A DNA stretch of 64,000 bases. Source: Ulvibacterium sp965228935 (lineage in GTDB: Bacteria; Bacteroidota; Bacteroidia; Flavobacteriales; Flavobacteriaceae). Both the position numbers and the translations under genes were made by a program. This document shows positions 18,551-27,927 of this stretch, in pieces (position 1 is the stretch's first letter; the number at the start of each line of letters is the position of its first letter). Below the pieces are notes generated by a model. The model did no database searches and was not told where the DNA came from. It saw only the letters and a program-made list of their open reading frames with translations. The stretch spans positions 3,596,001 to 3,660,000 of the forward strand of contig NZ_OZ245846.1 in assembly GCF_965228935.1 (NCBI RefSeq), read 5' to 3'.

Positions 18551-20014
18551 TCATTCTTTTAAGACCCAGGTATCCTTGGAACCACCTCCCTGAGAGGAGT
18601 TAACGATTAGGTTCCCCTTTTTGAGGGCCACTCTGGTAAGCCCTCCCTTAAGCACAAATTCCCTATTTTTCCCCAATACGGTAAAGGTCCTTAAATCTAT
18701 ATGTCTTTGTTCAAACGATTCATTTTCATCAATATAGGTGGGATGAACGGATAGGGACATTATAGGTTGGGCTACGTATTTTCTAGGTGTTTCGGATACC
18801 TGGGTTTTTACCTTTTCAATTTCTTCCTTGGATAATCTGTTTCCAATGGATATACCGTATCCACCGGCTTCATCGACAGGTTTTATGACCAGTTCGGAAA
18901 TATGTTCCAAAACATATTTCAGTTCATCGGGACGGCTACAGTGGTAGGTGTGCACGTTTTTGATAATCGGTTCCTCGTCCAAATAATATTTTATGATCTC
19001 CGGCATGTAGGTATAAACCGCTTTGTCATCGGCAACCCCCGTACCCGGTGCATTGGCCAATGTTACATTGCCTTTTTTGTAAGCGGCGAACAGTCCAGGG
19101 ACCCCTAAGGCCGAATCCGGACGAAATTCCAATGGATCAATAAACAGGTCATCTATACGGCGATAAATTACGTCTACCCTTTCCGGACCTTGAATGGTCT
19201 TCATATACACAAAATCATTTTCTACAAAAAGGTCACGGCCTTCTACAAGTTCCACACCCATGGTCTTGGCCAAATAGGAATGTTCATAGAAAGCGGAATT
19301 GTACATACCAGGGGTAATGACCACTGTATTTGGAATATCCACGCCCTTGGGCTTTACCGTTTCCAAAAGATCCAAAAGATTTTCGGCGTAATTGGTCACC
19401 GTATGGGTTTGATAGTGGTTAAAGACACCAAAAAGGGCCCTCTTAAGCGCGGTTCGATTACAAATCACATAGCTCACTCCGGACGGACATCTGATATTAT
19501 CCTCAAGTACGTAATAGTTTCCATCAGTATGTTTTATGACATCCGTACCGGAAATATGATTGTAGATTCCACCAGGCGGATCTACGTCCATCATTTGATG
19601 AAGGTAGTTATCGGATGAACTTACGAGTTCCAAGGGAACGATACCTTGCTTAAGTATTTTTTTATCATGATAGATGTCCCACAGAAATAGGTTGAGTGCC
19701 CTGCTGCGTTGTATGGATCCCCGTTCTATGATATCCCATTCCTCGGTGTCTATGATACGTGGAAAAAGGTCAAAAGGAAAAATTTTCTCCTTGGCCTCCT
19801 TCTCCCCATATACTTGAAAGGTAATCCCTTGATTGAAAAATGAGGATTTGGCCTTCTCATTCAATCGGACATAATCCTGAATGGAATGCCCTCCATACAG
19901 ATCGAACAAGGTCTTGTAGACATCCTTTACAACACCATTTTTATCGAATATTTCATCAAACAAATCGGGATTTCTCTGGTACGATGAGAAAATCTGGTTT
20001 TCGAGATTGCCCAT
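18551..20014 (-). CDS. Circularly permuted type 2 ATP-grasp protein
   Basis: A 487-residue predicted amide-bond ligase. Visible motifs in order: DGNYYVLEDNIRCPSGVSYV, RRIDDLFIDPLEFRPDS, a Gly-rich loop LVIKPVDEAGGYGIS, and YVAQPIMSLSVHPT followed by RHIDLRTFTVLG. All ATP/Mg-binding landmarks of the family are present, unlike the fusion copy at 11815-14376. It heads the minus-strand operon with alpha-E and transglutaminase. Its substrate is unknown; related systems are predicted to build short peptides or to tag proteins. Confidence 0.9.
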   Translation of the reverse strand: MGNLENQIFSSYQRNPDLFDEIFDKNGVVKDVYKTLFDLYGGHSIQDYVRLNEKAKSSFFNQGITFQVYGEKEAKEKIFPFDLFPRIIDTEEWDIIERGSIQRSRALNLFLWDIYHDKKILKQGIVPLELVSSSDNYLHQMMDVDPPGGIYNHISGTDVIKHTDGNYYVLEDNIRCPSGVSYVICNRTALKRALFGVFNHYQTHTVTNYAENLLDLLETVKPKGVDIPNTVVITPGMYNSAFYEHSYLAKTMGVELVEGRDLFVENDFVYMKTIQGPERVDVIYRRIDDLFIDPLEFRPDSALGVPGLFAAYKKGNVTLANAPGTGVADDKAVYTYMPEIIKYYLDEEPIIKNVHTYHCSRPDELKYVLEHISELVIKPVDEAGGYGISIGNRLSKEEIEKVKTQVSETPRKYVAQPIMSLSVHPTYIDENESFEQRHIDLRTFTVLGKNREFVLKGGLTRVALKKGNLIVNSSQGGGSKDTWVLKE

Positions 20015-20217
20015 GCTATTTTGTTTTCCATTAATATATAAGTTTTCAACGTATATTACTATGCAAAATCCCTAATAATCCCTCTGTTTTTTGGGGATAC
20101 GCCTAAAAATACGGTGCGATTTCTGTCATTTTAATTTTTGGGGTAGAATGACAAAGGAGTATCCAAATTTGAGGTTTTTTGCATATTTTTAATTATCTAA
20201 CGCAGTACCCCAATCCT

Positions 20218-22620
20218 ATGAAGCATCTTTTCTTAATTTTCATTTCGGTTTTTTTTGTTCCGCCCTCAAACGCCCAATTTGATGAAACGGACATGAACTA
20301 TAAAAAGTTCGATGGATTCTTTAACTTTTACTATGATGAAGCCCATGGAAAAATTTATTTGGAGGTCGATGCTTTGGAAAAAGAGTTCCTCCATGTGTAT
20401 TCCCTTAGCAGCGGAATTGGAAGTAATGACATTGGACTGGATAGGGGACAGTTGGGCAATGAGCAGGTAGCCTATTTTAAAAAGGTCGGGAACAAGCTTT
20501 TTTTGATACAGCCCAATCTTAAATTTCGAGCCCTTACGGACAATGCTTTGGAAAAGAAGTCCGTTGGCCAGGCCTTTGCCAAATCAGTACTTTATGGTGC
20601 CGAGATAGAAAAGGAAATCAATGGTAGTTACATTATTGACCTGACCGATTTTTTGATGCGCGATGCCCACGGAGTATCCCAAAGGTTAAAAAACAAGAAA
20701 CAGGGGGCCTATAAATTGGATACGTCCAGAAGTGCGGTGGATATGGACCGTACCAAGGCTTTTCCAAAAAATGTAGAGTTTGATGTTATGTTGACTTTTG
20801 AGGGGGAACCCAAAGGAGACTGGATCAAATCGGTGACGCCGAATCCGTCCTTAGTTACTGTGGCCCAGCATCATTCTTTTATTGAATTACCGGACGATGG
20901 ATACCAAAAGCGGGAATTTGATCCTCGTTGTGGTTCCTATCCTTTTTCCTATTACGATTATGCCACTCCAATCCAGGAACCTATCTTAAAACGTTTTATT
21001 ACCAGACATCGGTTACGGAAAAAGGATCCTTCCTTGAAGGTTAGTGAAGCCTTGGAACCCATTATTTACTATTTGGACAACGGTACTCCGGAACCGGTCC
21101 GTTCGGCCCTATTGGAAGGTGGCAGGTGGTGGAACGAGGCATTTGAGGCTATTGGATATAAAGATGCCTTCCAACTAAAAATATTACCCGATGATGCAGA
21201 TCCTTTGGATGTACGCTATAATGTTATTCAATGGGTACATCGTTCAACCCGGGGTTGGAGCTATGGAAGTAGCGTTACAGATCCGCGTACCGGGGAAATC
21301 ATAAAGGGGCATGTAAGCTTGGGCAGCTTGCGCATTCGTCAGGATTTCTTGATTGCACAGGCCTTGATGAACGAACCCTTTGCCGAAAGCGATTATAATT
21401 ACGAATCTATGTTGGAATTGGCCTTGGCCCGGATCCGACAACTTTCCGCACACGAAATTGGCCATACCCTTGGATTTGCGCATAATTTTGCTGCCAGTAC
21501 CAATAACAGGGCTTCGGTCATGGACTATCCACATCCCCAATTTTCGGTCAAAGGAAAGGAAATTGATTTTTCGGATGCCTACGCTACGGGAATCGGGGAG
21601 TGGGACAAGGTAACGATCGCCTATTCCTATACGGATTTTCCCGAAGGCATCGATGAACAAGAAGGACTTGATCAAATTTTGGACAAGGCCAGGCGAGATG
21701 GACTTCGCTTTATCACCGATCAGGATGCCAGGCCACCGGGTAGCTCACATATCTTGGCACATCTATGGGACAATGGAACCAATGCAAGTGAAGAACTGGA
21801 TAAAGTACTAGAGATAAGAAAGACGGCCATTTCCAATTTTTCCTTGGACAATATTCGTGTGGGCGAACCGAATACCGTTTTGGAAGACGTATTCGTCCCA
21901 TTATACTTCTTTCACCGATACCAGACCGAGGCGGTGGCCAAAATAGTTGGAGGAATGGAGTATAATTATGCGGTTAGGGGCGATGGACAGACTACGATTG
22001 AAATGGCAAATTCCGCCATACAACAGCAGGCATTAATGGGCTTGTTAAAAACCTTGAATGCTTCCGTAATCGCTGTTCCCAAGGATAAATTGTCCTTGTT
22101 TCCCCCGCGGGCCTTCGGCTATCCGCGAACCAGGGAATCCATCAAAGGAAAGACCGGGGTTTCGTTCGACCCGTTGTCCGCAGCCGAGACCGCAGCCGAT
22201 ATGACCTTGGGTTTTTTATTGCATCCAGAACGGGCTTCTCGCCTGATACAACAAAAAGCACTGGATCCCAAAAGTTTAGGTTTGGAGAAAGTGTTGGATA
22301 TGGTTATCGTAAATACTCTTGGGCGAGTCCATAAAGACCCCTATTTGTTCGAAGTACAGAACAGTATCAATTTTAAGGTGCTAGATCATCTGATGAATTT
22401 AGCAGCTAGCAAAAATGTGCACCCCGGAGTCAATGCCTTGGCCAATGACAAAATCAAAAGTATAAACGAGACCAATTTTGGTAAGGCCTTGGAACAGATC
22501 GACGCATTGGAAATGCTGCGCCGTATTCGCAATTTCTATGAGCACCCGGACAAGTTTAAAATGGATCCGGCTCCCAAAATACCGGATGGCTCTCCCATAG
22601 GGATGGACTGTTTCCACTAA
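20218..22620 (+). CDS. Exported zinc metalloprotease (DUF5117/DUF4953 type)
   Basis: An 800-residue exported protein. Its signal peptide ends near N-A-Q (about residue 20), and an extended domain with a DUF5117-like N-terminal region follows. The metzincin motif is H412-E-I-G-H-T-L-G-F-A-H422, i.e. HExxHxxGxxH, with a Met-turn candidate ASVMDYPHP downstream. A TTG/ATG upstream at 20179 would put 13 polar residues before the signal peptide, so I use 20218. Homologues are common in Bacteroidota and probably degrade or process proteins in the periplasm. It is divergent from the minus-strand ATP-grasp operon, with 203 bases between. Confidence 0.88.
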   Translation: MKHLFLIFISVFFVPPSNAQFDETDMNYKKFDGFFNFYYDEAHGKIYLEVDALEKEFLHVYSLSSGIGSNDIGLDRGQLGNEQVAYFKKVGNKLFLIQPNLKFRALTDNALEKKSVGQAFAKSVLYGAEIEKEINGSYIIDLTDFLMRDAHGVSQRLKNKKQGAYKLDTSRSAVDMDRTKAFPKNVEFDVMLTFEGEPKGDWIKSVTPNPSLVTVAQHHSFIELPDDGYQKREFDPRCGSYPFSYYDYATPIQEPILKRFITRHRLRKKDPSLKVSEALEPIIYYLDNGTPEPVRSALLEGGRWWNEAFEAIGYKDAFQLKILPDDADPLDVRYNVIQWVHRSTRGWSYGSSVTDPRTGEIIKGHVSLGSLRIRQDFLIAQALMNEPFAESDYNYESMLELALARIRQLSAHEIGHTLGFAHNFAASTNNRASVMDYPHPQFSVKGKEIDFSDAYATGIGEWDKVTIAYSYTDFPEGIDEQEGLDQILDKARRDGLRFITDQDARPPGSSHILAHLWDNGTNASEELDKVLEIRKTAISNFSLDNIRVGEPNTVLEDVFVPLYFFHRYQTEAVAKIVGGMEYNYAVRGDGQTTIEMANSAIQQQALMGLLKTLNASVIAVPKDKLSLFPPRAFGYPRTRESIKGKTGVSFDPLSAAETAADMTLGFLLHPERASRLIQQKALDPKSLGLEKVLDMVIVNTLGRVHKDPYLFEVQNSINFKVLDHLMNLAASKNVHPGVNALANDKIKSINETNFGKALEQIDALEMLRRIRNFYEHPDKFKMDPAPKIPDGSPIGMDCFH

Positions 22621-22686
22621 AAGTTCGAAAACAAGTTTTATATTCGAGCGGAAGTTTTACCATAAAATGTTTAAAAAACACATCCG

Positions 22687-23709
22687 TTGAAAATAAACCT
22701 TATCAGTGATACGGTCACCAAACCCACATCGGGCATGTTGGAAGCCATGATGACCGCAGAGGTTGGTGACGATGTCTTTAAGGAAGACCCATCCGTTAAT
22801 GCCTTGGAAGCCAAAGTAGCGAATCTTTTTGGCAAAGAGGCCGCACTTTTTTTTCCTTCGGGCTCAATGACGAACCAGACCGCCATTAAATTGCATACAA
22901 ACCCAGGGGATCAGGTTATTTGCGACAAGTATGCCCACGTTTATAATTATGAAGGGGGAGGAGCTAGCTTCAATAGTGGGGTCTCATGCAAGCTTGTGGA
23001 TGGGAAACGGGGCATGATGACGGCTTCGCAAGTGGAGGCGGCAGTAAATCCGCCCGACTTTTATCATAGCCCATTGACATCTTTGGTCTGTGTAGAAAAT
23101 ACCACGAACAAAGGAGGAGGTGCCTGTTGGGATTTTCAGGAATTGCGGAAAATAAAGATAATCTGTGAGAAACATGGTCTGGGGTATCACTTGGATGGTG
23201 CACGATTATGGAATGCCTTAGTTGCTAAAAACGAGTCCCCCAAGCAATATGGCGACCTTTTCGATACCATTAGTGTATGCCTAAGCAAGGGCCTAGGCTG
23301 CCCTGTTGGCTCCGTTCTTGTCGGAAGCAGTGAAAAAATAGACAGGGCCCTGCGCATACGTAAAATATTGGGGGGAGGAATGCGACAAGCCGGATATTTG
23401 GCAGCGGCCGGTAGTTACGCCTTGGATCATCATAGGGAAAGATTGGTGGAGGATCATGATAAGGCCAAAGCTATCGGGGAAGTACTGCAAAAATTACCTT
23501 ACATTAAAAAAGTAGAGCCGATAGAAACCAATATCATTATTTTCGAAATCAATGAGGACGTAATGTCGGCGGAAAAATTTGTTCGAAAATTAGAAGAAAG
23601 GAATGTGTTTATCATTGGTATGGGACAAGGAAAACTACGGATCGTTACTCATTTGGACTATACGGACAAGATGCATGACGTTTTCTTGACCGTTTTAAAA
23701 GAGCTATAG
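22687..23709 (+). CDS. ltaE: Low-specificity threonine aldolase family
   Basis: PLP enzyme (fold type I) that cleaves L-threonine or L-allo-threonine to glycine and acetaldehyde. The 340 residues include the N-terminal LISDTVTKPT, the aspartate in GLGYHLDGARLWNA, and the PLP lysine in SVCLSKGLGCPVGS. The start is a TTG: the only nearby upstream ATG (22668) runs into a stop after seven codons, and the TTG places the conserved NLISDTVT at the usual spot. Its 3' end overlaps the convergent YegP-like gene by six bases. Confidence 0.88.
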   Translation: MKINLISDTVTKPTSGMLEAMMTAEVGDDVFKEDPSVNALEAKVANLFGKEAALFFPSGSMTNQTAIKLHTNPGDQVICDKYAHVYNYEGGGASFNSGVSCKLVDGKRGMMTASQVEAAVNPPDFYHSPLTSLVCVENTTNKGGGACWDFQELRKIKIICEKHGLGYHLDGARLWNALVAKNESPKQYGDLFDTISVCLSKGLGCPVGSVLVGSSEKIDRALRIRKILGGGMRQAGYLAAAGSYALDHHRERLVEDHDKAKAIGEVLQKLPYIKKVEPIETNIIIFEINEDVMSAEKFVRKLEERNVFIIGMGQGKLRIVTHLDYTDKMHDVFLTVLKEL

Positions 23710-24027
23710 TTCGCCCAAATCGGACAATCTATGTATCCTATTTTGTAAATTTTTAATGCCGTTTTCCATTCCCGCCTCGGAGGTATAACGTTCGCTATGT
23801 CCAATGAGACTTCCTGTATTGTCCTTTAGGTTAAAGAGAAACTTGCCCTCATGATCCGTCTTCCTTTCAAAACCTACAGGTATGTTCTTTGTGTTCCGAA
23901 GCGTTTGCAAGGACTTTTGAACCTCGGATTCATTCGGAAATGCAATGCTGCTCAAAAGGGTCTGCCCGCTTTCGGACTTTAATATGAATCGGTATTCATT
24001 GCCCTTGTTTTTCTCAATTGAAATCAT
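23704..24027 (-). CDS. YegP-like protein (two DUF1508 repeats)
   Basis: A 107-residue protein of two tandem DUF1508 units: about residues 10-50 (YRFILKSESGQTLLSS) and 60-100 (KFLFNLKDNTGSLIGHSE). Each has the F-x-L-K-x-x-x-G-x-x-I/L pattern. The family is small and cytoplasmic, and its function is not established. The second repeat ends with the K-N-L-Q helix. The gene overlaps the ltaE 3' end in convergent orientation. Confidence 0.82.
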   Translation of the reverse strand: MISIEKNKGNEYRFILKSESGQTLLSSIAFPNESEVQKSLQTLRNTKNIPVGFERKTDHEGKFLFNLKDNTGSLIGHSERYTSEAGMENGIKNLQNRIHRLSDLGEL

Positions 24028-24149
24028 GCTATAGCTTTTCCTAAAGTTACATCTTTTGTATTTGAAAAACCATATGAGGAATTATTTAAAAAAGGCAAAG
24101 TTTCTCTATCAATTCTATTAGATCTCCCTACTTTTTGGCAAGAATCGAA

Positions 24150-24476
24150 TTATTTGAAAAAACGGTCCATCCCCGGAATATTGGGCATGCCTTCCTTGGC
24201 TACGGCCGCCAATTCGGTTTCGTTGACCTGTGTTGCCTTTTCAATAGCCTTGTTCAAGGTAAGGACAAGATAGTCTTCCAACTGTTCCTTGTCCTTCAAC
24301 AGACTATCCTCAACCCGTATTTCCTTTATTTTTCGGTTAGCCGTGATGGTTACTGTCAACCGGCCATCCGAGGTCTTTTCCTCCAATGTTACCGTATCCA
24401 AACGTTTTTTGGTTTCCTCTACTTTTCTTTGGGTCTCCTTAAGTTTTCCCATCATGCCCATCATGTCTCCGAACAT
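24150..24476 (-). CDS. YbaB/EbfC nucleoid-associated protein
   Basis: Small DNA-binding dimer of 108 residues that coats or bends DNA. The N-terminus has the Met-Gly-rich MFGDMMGMMGKL followed by a helical K-x-x-Q-x-K-V-E-E segment. The beta-sheet part has VTITANRKIKEIRVED, and the C-terminus ends in GMPNIPGMDRFFK, close to the family's usual P-G-F/L ending. A TAATTTTG -7-like box (minus, 24511-24504) lies 27 bases upstream. It is often encoded with dnaX and recR; here it stands alone, divergent from the oligopeptidase. Confidence 0.85.
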   Translation of the reverse strand: MFGDMMGMMGKLKETQRKVEETKKRLDTVTLEEKTSDGRLTVTITANRKIKEIRVEDSLLKDKEQLEDYLVLTLNKAIEKATQVNETELAAVAKEGMPNIPGMDRFFK

Positions 24477-24539
24477 ATCTTTTTAATTAGAATGAATTAG
24501 CATCAAAATTACTAAATTGTGCGAAATAACTGTATTTAC

Positions 24540-26675
24540 ATGTTTAACAAAGCAGAACGTTCAATTATTTTTTTGGGATATGCTACTTTTGCCATTTCCT
24601 GTACACAGCAAAACAAAAATATGACGGACATATCAGCTCCAGTAGCCAAAAAGATTCGTAAGGAATTGGTTGCGCATGATGAGGTTAGGATAGATGATTA
24701 TTATTGGCTCAATGAAAGGGACAATAAGGAGGTAATAGCCCATTTGGAACAAGAGAACGCATACTATTCCCAATTGACACAACATACCAAAGACTCGCAG
24801 GAGGAGCTATTCAAGGAGATGAAGTCGCGGATAAAGGAAGATGATTCCTCGGTACCCTATAAGCGGAACGGCTATTGGTACGTAACCCGATATGAGACGG
24901 GAAAGGAATACCCTATTTATAGCAGATTTAAAGGTTCCTTGGATGCCCCGGAGGAGATTATGTTCAATGGTAACGAAATGGCCACGGGCCATGAATATTT
25001 CAATATAGGGGGTATTAGTATAAGTCCGGATAATAAACTGGCGGCTTTTGGAGTGGATACGGTTTCTAGAAGACAATACACCCTGCGAATCAAAAATCTG
25101 GAAACTGGTGAAATCTATGACGATACAATTGATAATACCACCGGTGGATCGGTTTGGGCGGATGATAACCGAACACTGTTCTATGTGAAAAAAGATACTG
25201 TTACCTTGCGTGCCGATAAAATCCTAAAACATAAATTAGGAACATCGTCGTCATCGGATATAGAGGTTTTTCATGAGCAGGACGAGACCTTTGGCACTTA
25301 TGTGTACAAGACGAAATCCAAAAAATATATCGTAATTGGTTCCTATAGTACGTTAACATCTGAATTTAGGACGCTTAGGGCGGACGAACCGGATGGGGAA
25401 TTCAAGATTTTTTCTCCTCGGGAAAGAGGATTGGAGTATTCAATAGTCCACTATAAGGATGCCTTTTATGTGTTGACCAATAAGGATAAGGCGACTAACT
25501 TTAAATTGATGAGGGCCAATGAGGAAGATACATCCTCTGAAAAATGGGAAGAGTTCATTCCACATCGAGAGGATGTCCTTTTGGAGGATATTGAAATATT
25601 CAAGGATTACTATGTGCTTTCGGAGCGGGAAAACGGACTAAATCGAATCAAAATCACACGATGGGACAATTCAAATGTTTACTACCTTCCTTTTGATAGT
25701 GAGACCTACACGGCCTACGTAAGTAGAAATCCGGAATTCGATACGGATACCTTGCGATTTGGGTACAACTCCTTGACTACTCCTAGTTCAATAATCGATT
25801 TTAACATGAAGACCAAGGGAAAGGAGGTAAAAAAGGAACAAGAGGTACTCGGAGGTCGATTCCAAAAGGAGAATTATTTGGAAAAACGCATATGGGCCGA
25901 TGCCAAGGATGGTGCAAAAATCCCGATGTCAATCGTGTACCACAAGGATACCCCGTTGAACCGGGACACCCCTATTTTGCAATATGCCTATGGTTCCTAT
26001 GGCGTAACCCTGGATCCCAATTTTTCCACGGTGCGTTTAAGCCTATTAGATCGTGGTTTTGTATTTGCACTTGCCCATATCCGTGGAGGGGAGTATTTGG
26101 GCAGGCCCTGGTATGAGGATGGCAAACTCTTAAAAAAGAAAAACACCTTTACCGATTTTATTGATTGTTCGCGATATTTGATAGAAAAGGGATATACTTC
26201 ACCCGACCATTTGTATGCGATGGGCGGGTCGGCTGGAGGACTTCTTATGGGGGCAGTGGCAAATATGGCCCCGGAACTCTATAAGGGAATTGTTGCGCAG
26301 GTGCCTTTCGTTGACGTAATCACCACCATGTTCGATGATTCCATACCGCTTACTACCGGAGAGTACGATGAATGGGGTAATCCCAACGAAAGGGAATACT
26401 ACGACTATATGAAGTCCTATTCACCCTATGATAATGTTGAGGCAAAGGCATATCCCAATATGTTGGTGACGACCGGGCTTCACGATTCCCAGGTACAATA
26501 TTTTGAACCGGCCAAATGGGTAGCGAAGCTTCGTGAACTTAAGACGGACGATAACCTTTTGTTGTTTAATATTAATATGGACGCGGGCCATGGAGGGGCT
26601 TCAGGTCGCTTTGAGGCCTTAAGGGAAACCGCAAAGGAATACGCCTTTTTATTAGATTTGGAAGGGAAGATTTAA
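24540..26675 (+). CDS. ptrB: S9 family oligopeptidase B-like lipoprotein
   Basis: Prolyl-oligopeptidase-fold serine peptidase of 711 residues. A seven-bladed propeller (about 60-430) precedes the alpha/beta hydrolase domain with Ser564 in MGGSAGGLL, an aspartate in TGLHDSQVQ and a histidine in MDAGHGGASGR. The GEYDEWGNPN segment is typical of oligopeptidase B (cuts after Lys/Arg) rather than prolyl peptidases. The N-terminus has a lipoprotein signal ending A-I-S-Cys21, so it should be membrane-anchored in the periplasm. The GTG at 24519 would add seven non-conserved residues; I use the ATG at 24540. Confidence 0.9.
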   Translation: MFNKAERSIIFLGYATFAISCTQQNKNMTDISAPVAKKIRKELVAHDEVRIDDYYWLNERDNKEVIAHLEQENAYYSQLTQHTKDSQEELFKEMKSRIKEDDSSVPYKRNGYWYVTRYETGKEYPIYSRFKGSLDAPEEIMFNGNEMATGHEYFNIGGISISPDNKLAAFGVDTVSRRQYTLRIKNLETGEIYDDTIDNTTGGSVWADDNRTLFYVKKDTVTLRADKILKHKLGTSSSSDIEVFHEQDETFGTYVYKTKSKKYIVIGSYSTLTSEFRTLRADEPDGEFKIFSPRERGLEYSIVHYKDAFYVLTNKDKATNFKLMRANEEDTSSEKWEEFIPHREDVLLEDIEIFKDYYVLSERENGLNRIKITRWDNSNVYYLPFDSETYTAYVSRNPEFDTDTLRFGYNSLTTPSSIIDFNMKTKGKEVKKEQEVLGGRFQKENYLEKRIWADAKDGAKIPMSIVYHKDTPLNRDTPILQYAYGSYGVTLDPNFSTVRLSLLDRGFVFALAHIRGGEYLGRPWYEDGKLLKKKNTFTDFIDCSRYLIEKGYTSPDHLYAMGGSAGGLLMGAVANMAPELYKGIVAQVPFVDVITTMFDDSIPLTTGEYDEWGNPNEREYYDYMKSYSPYDNVEAKAYPNMLVTTGLHDSQVQYFEPAKWVAKLRELKTDDNLLLFNINMDAGHGGASGRFEALRETAKEYAFLLDLEGKI

Positions 26676-26700
26676 TAATTCAAAAAAAAATGTAATTTTG
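26671..26700 (+). promoter_or_regulatory. Probable promoter of the cysteine-synthase-like gene
   Basis: TTTA at 26671-26674, an 18-base spacer and TAATTTTG at 26693-26700, close to TTTG / TAnnTTTG. It begins at the stop codon of the preceding peptidase gene and lies 60 bases before the ATG at 26760. Confidence 0.5.
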
Positions 26701-26759
26701 CCCAAGAATTTTAGGGATTTTTCAATAGTCCATTTGATTCAAAAACTTATACCGCCTGT

Positions 26760-27800
26760 ATGGAACATGAGATCAATGCTTGCAACAATGTCCTGGAGCT
26801 CATAGGAAACACCCCACTTATAAAATTAGATAGAATAACCGCCAAACTCAAGGGCAATTTCTACGCCAAGGTAGAGGCTTTCAACCCTGGCCATTCCTCA
26901 AAAGATCGGGTGGCGGCCTATATCATAGATGAAGCGGAGAAAAGGGGAATTCTTTCCGAGGGCAGCACCATAATCGAGACCACTTCGGGAAATACAGGTT
27001 TTAGCTTGGCCATGGTAAGCATTATCAAGGGTTACGAATGCATACTTGCCGTAACCTCTAAATCTTCCAGGGACAAGATAGATATGCTCAGGGCCATGGG
27101 TGCCAAAGTTTATGTCTGTCCGGCCCATGTAAGTGCAGATGATCCCAGATCGTATTATCAGGTGGCCAAACGACTACATGAAGAGACTAAAGGCTCAATC
27201 TATATCAATCAATATTTCAATGAACTGAATATAGATGCCCATTACAATACTACCGGACCGGAAATCTGGAAACAGACAAATGGCAAAATAACCCATTTGG
27301 TAGCCTGTAGCGGTACGGGAGGAACAATTTCAGGAGCAGCCCGGTTTTTAAAGGAACAGAACCCTAACGTTAGAGTCATAGGAGTGGATGCATACGGTTC
27401 GGTATTAAAAAAATATCATGAAACGGGAGAGTTTGATTCCAAGGAAATCTATCCTTACCGGATCGAAGGATTGGGAAAGAACCTGATTCCGGCAGCCACC
27501 GATTTTGGGACCATTGACGAGTTTATAAAGGTTACTGATGAACAAAGCGCCCACACCGCTCGGGAAATCTCCAGAACCGAAGGCTTGTTTGTAGGGTATA
27601 CCAGTGGAGCCGTAATGCAGGCCATAAAACAATTAAGTATAAAAGATATCTTTGATAAGAACAGTAATGTAGTGATGATTTTCCCAGATCATGGGTCACG
27701 TTATATGAGTAAGATATATAGCGATAAGTGGATGGAAGACCAGGGCTTCTTTGATAGCAATACCGTTGAGGAAACCCAGGAAATCCAATTTATAAAGTAA
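26760..27800 (+). CDS. Cysteine-synthase-like PLP enzyme (candidate cysteate synthase)
   Basis: Fold-type-II PLP enzyme, 346 residues, of the CysK/CysM family. The PLP lysine is Lys48 in PGHSSKDRVA, the substrate loop is TTSGNTGFS, and the phosphate-binding loop is SGTGGTISG. Ordinary CysK would make cysteine from O-acetylserine. Here the next gene is an AONS/SPT-like acyltransferase, a pairing that in sulfonolipid producers fits a cysteate synthase (phosphoserine plus sulfite) feeding a cysteate fatty-acyltransferase. Which substrate it uses cannot be read from sequence, so the specific role is inference; the family is certain. Confidence 0.85.
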   Translation: MEHEINACNNVLELIGNTPLIKLDRITAKLKGNFYAKVEAFNPGHSSKDRVAAYIIDEAEKRGILSEGSTIIETTSGNTGFSLAMVSIIKGYECILAVTSKSSRDKIDMLRAMGAKVYVCPAHVSADDPRSYYQVAKRLHEETKGSIYINQYFNELNIDAHYNTTGPEIWKQTNGKITHLVACSGTGGTISGAARFLKEQNPNVRVIGVDAYGSVLKKYHETGEFDSKEIYPYRIEGLGKNLIPAATDFGTIDEFIKVTDEQSAHTAREISRTEGLFVGYTSGAVMQAIKQLSIKDIFDKNSNVVMIFPDHGSRYMSKIYSDKWMEDQGFFDSNTVEETQEIQFIK

Positions 27801-27896
27801 TCGTGCTAGCATATTAGCGGTAGACAAAAGCAATGCCCGGATGGTATTGCTTTTTTGTTTGCAGGCTAAAATTTATGAATCCAAGGTAAAAATCCA

Positions 27897-27904
27897 TATT
27901 TTTG
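27897..27904 (+). promoter_or_regulatory. -7 box before the AONS/SPT-like gene
   Basis: TATTTTTG matches TAnnTTTG and lies 24 bases before the ATG at 27928. No clear -33 element. It supports 27928 as start over the upstream in-frame ATG at 27841, and suggests the gene can be transcribed apart from its neighbour. Confidence 0.5.
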
Positions 27905-27927
27905 TTGTTAAAATCAACCCAAGCTAC

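Noticed and set aside
27841..27927. Upstream start of the AONS-like protein at 27841
   Set aside because: It would lie upstream of the -7 box, and the extra residues are hydrophobic and not family-like.
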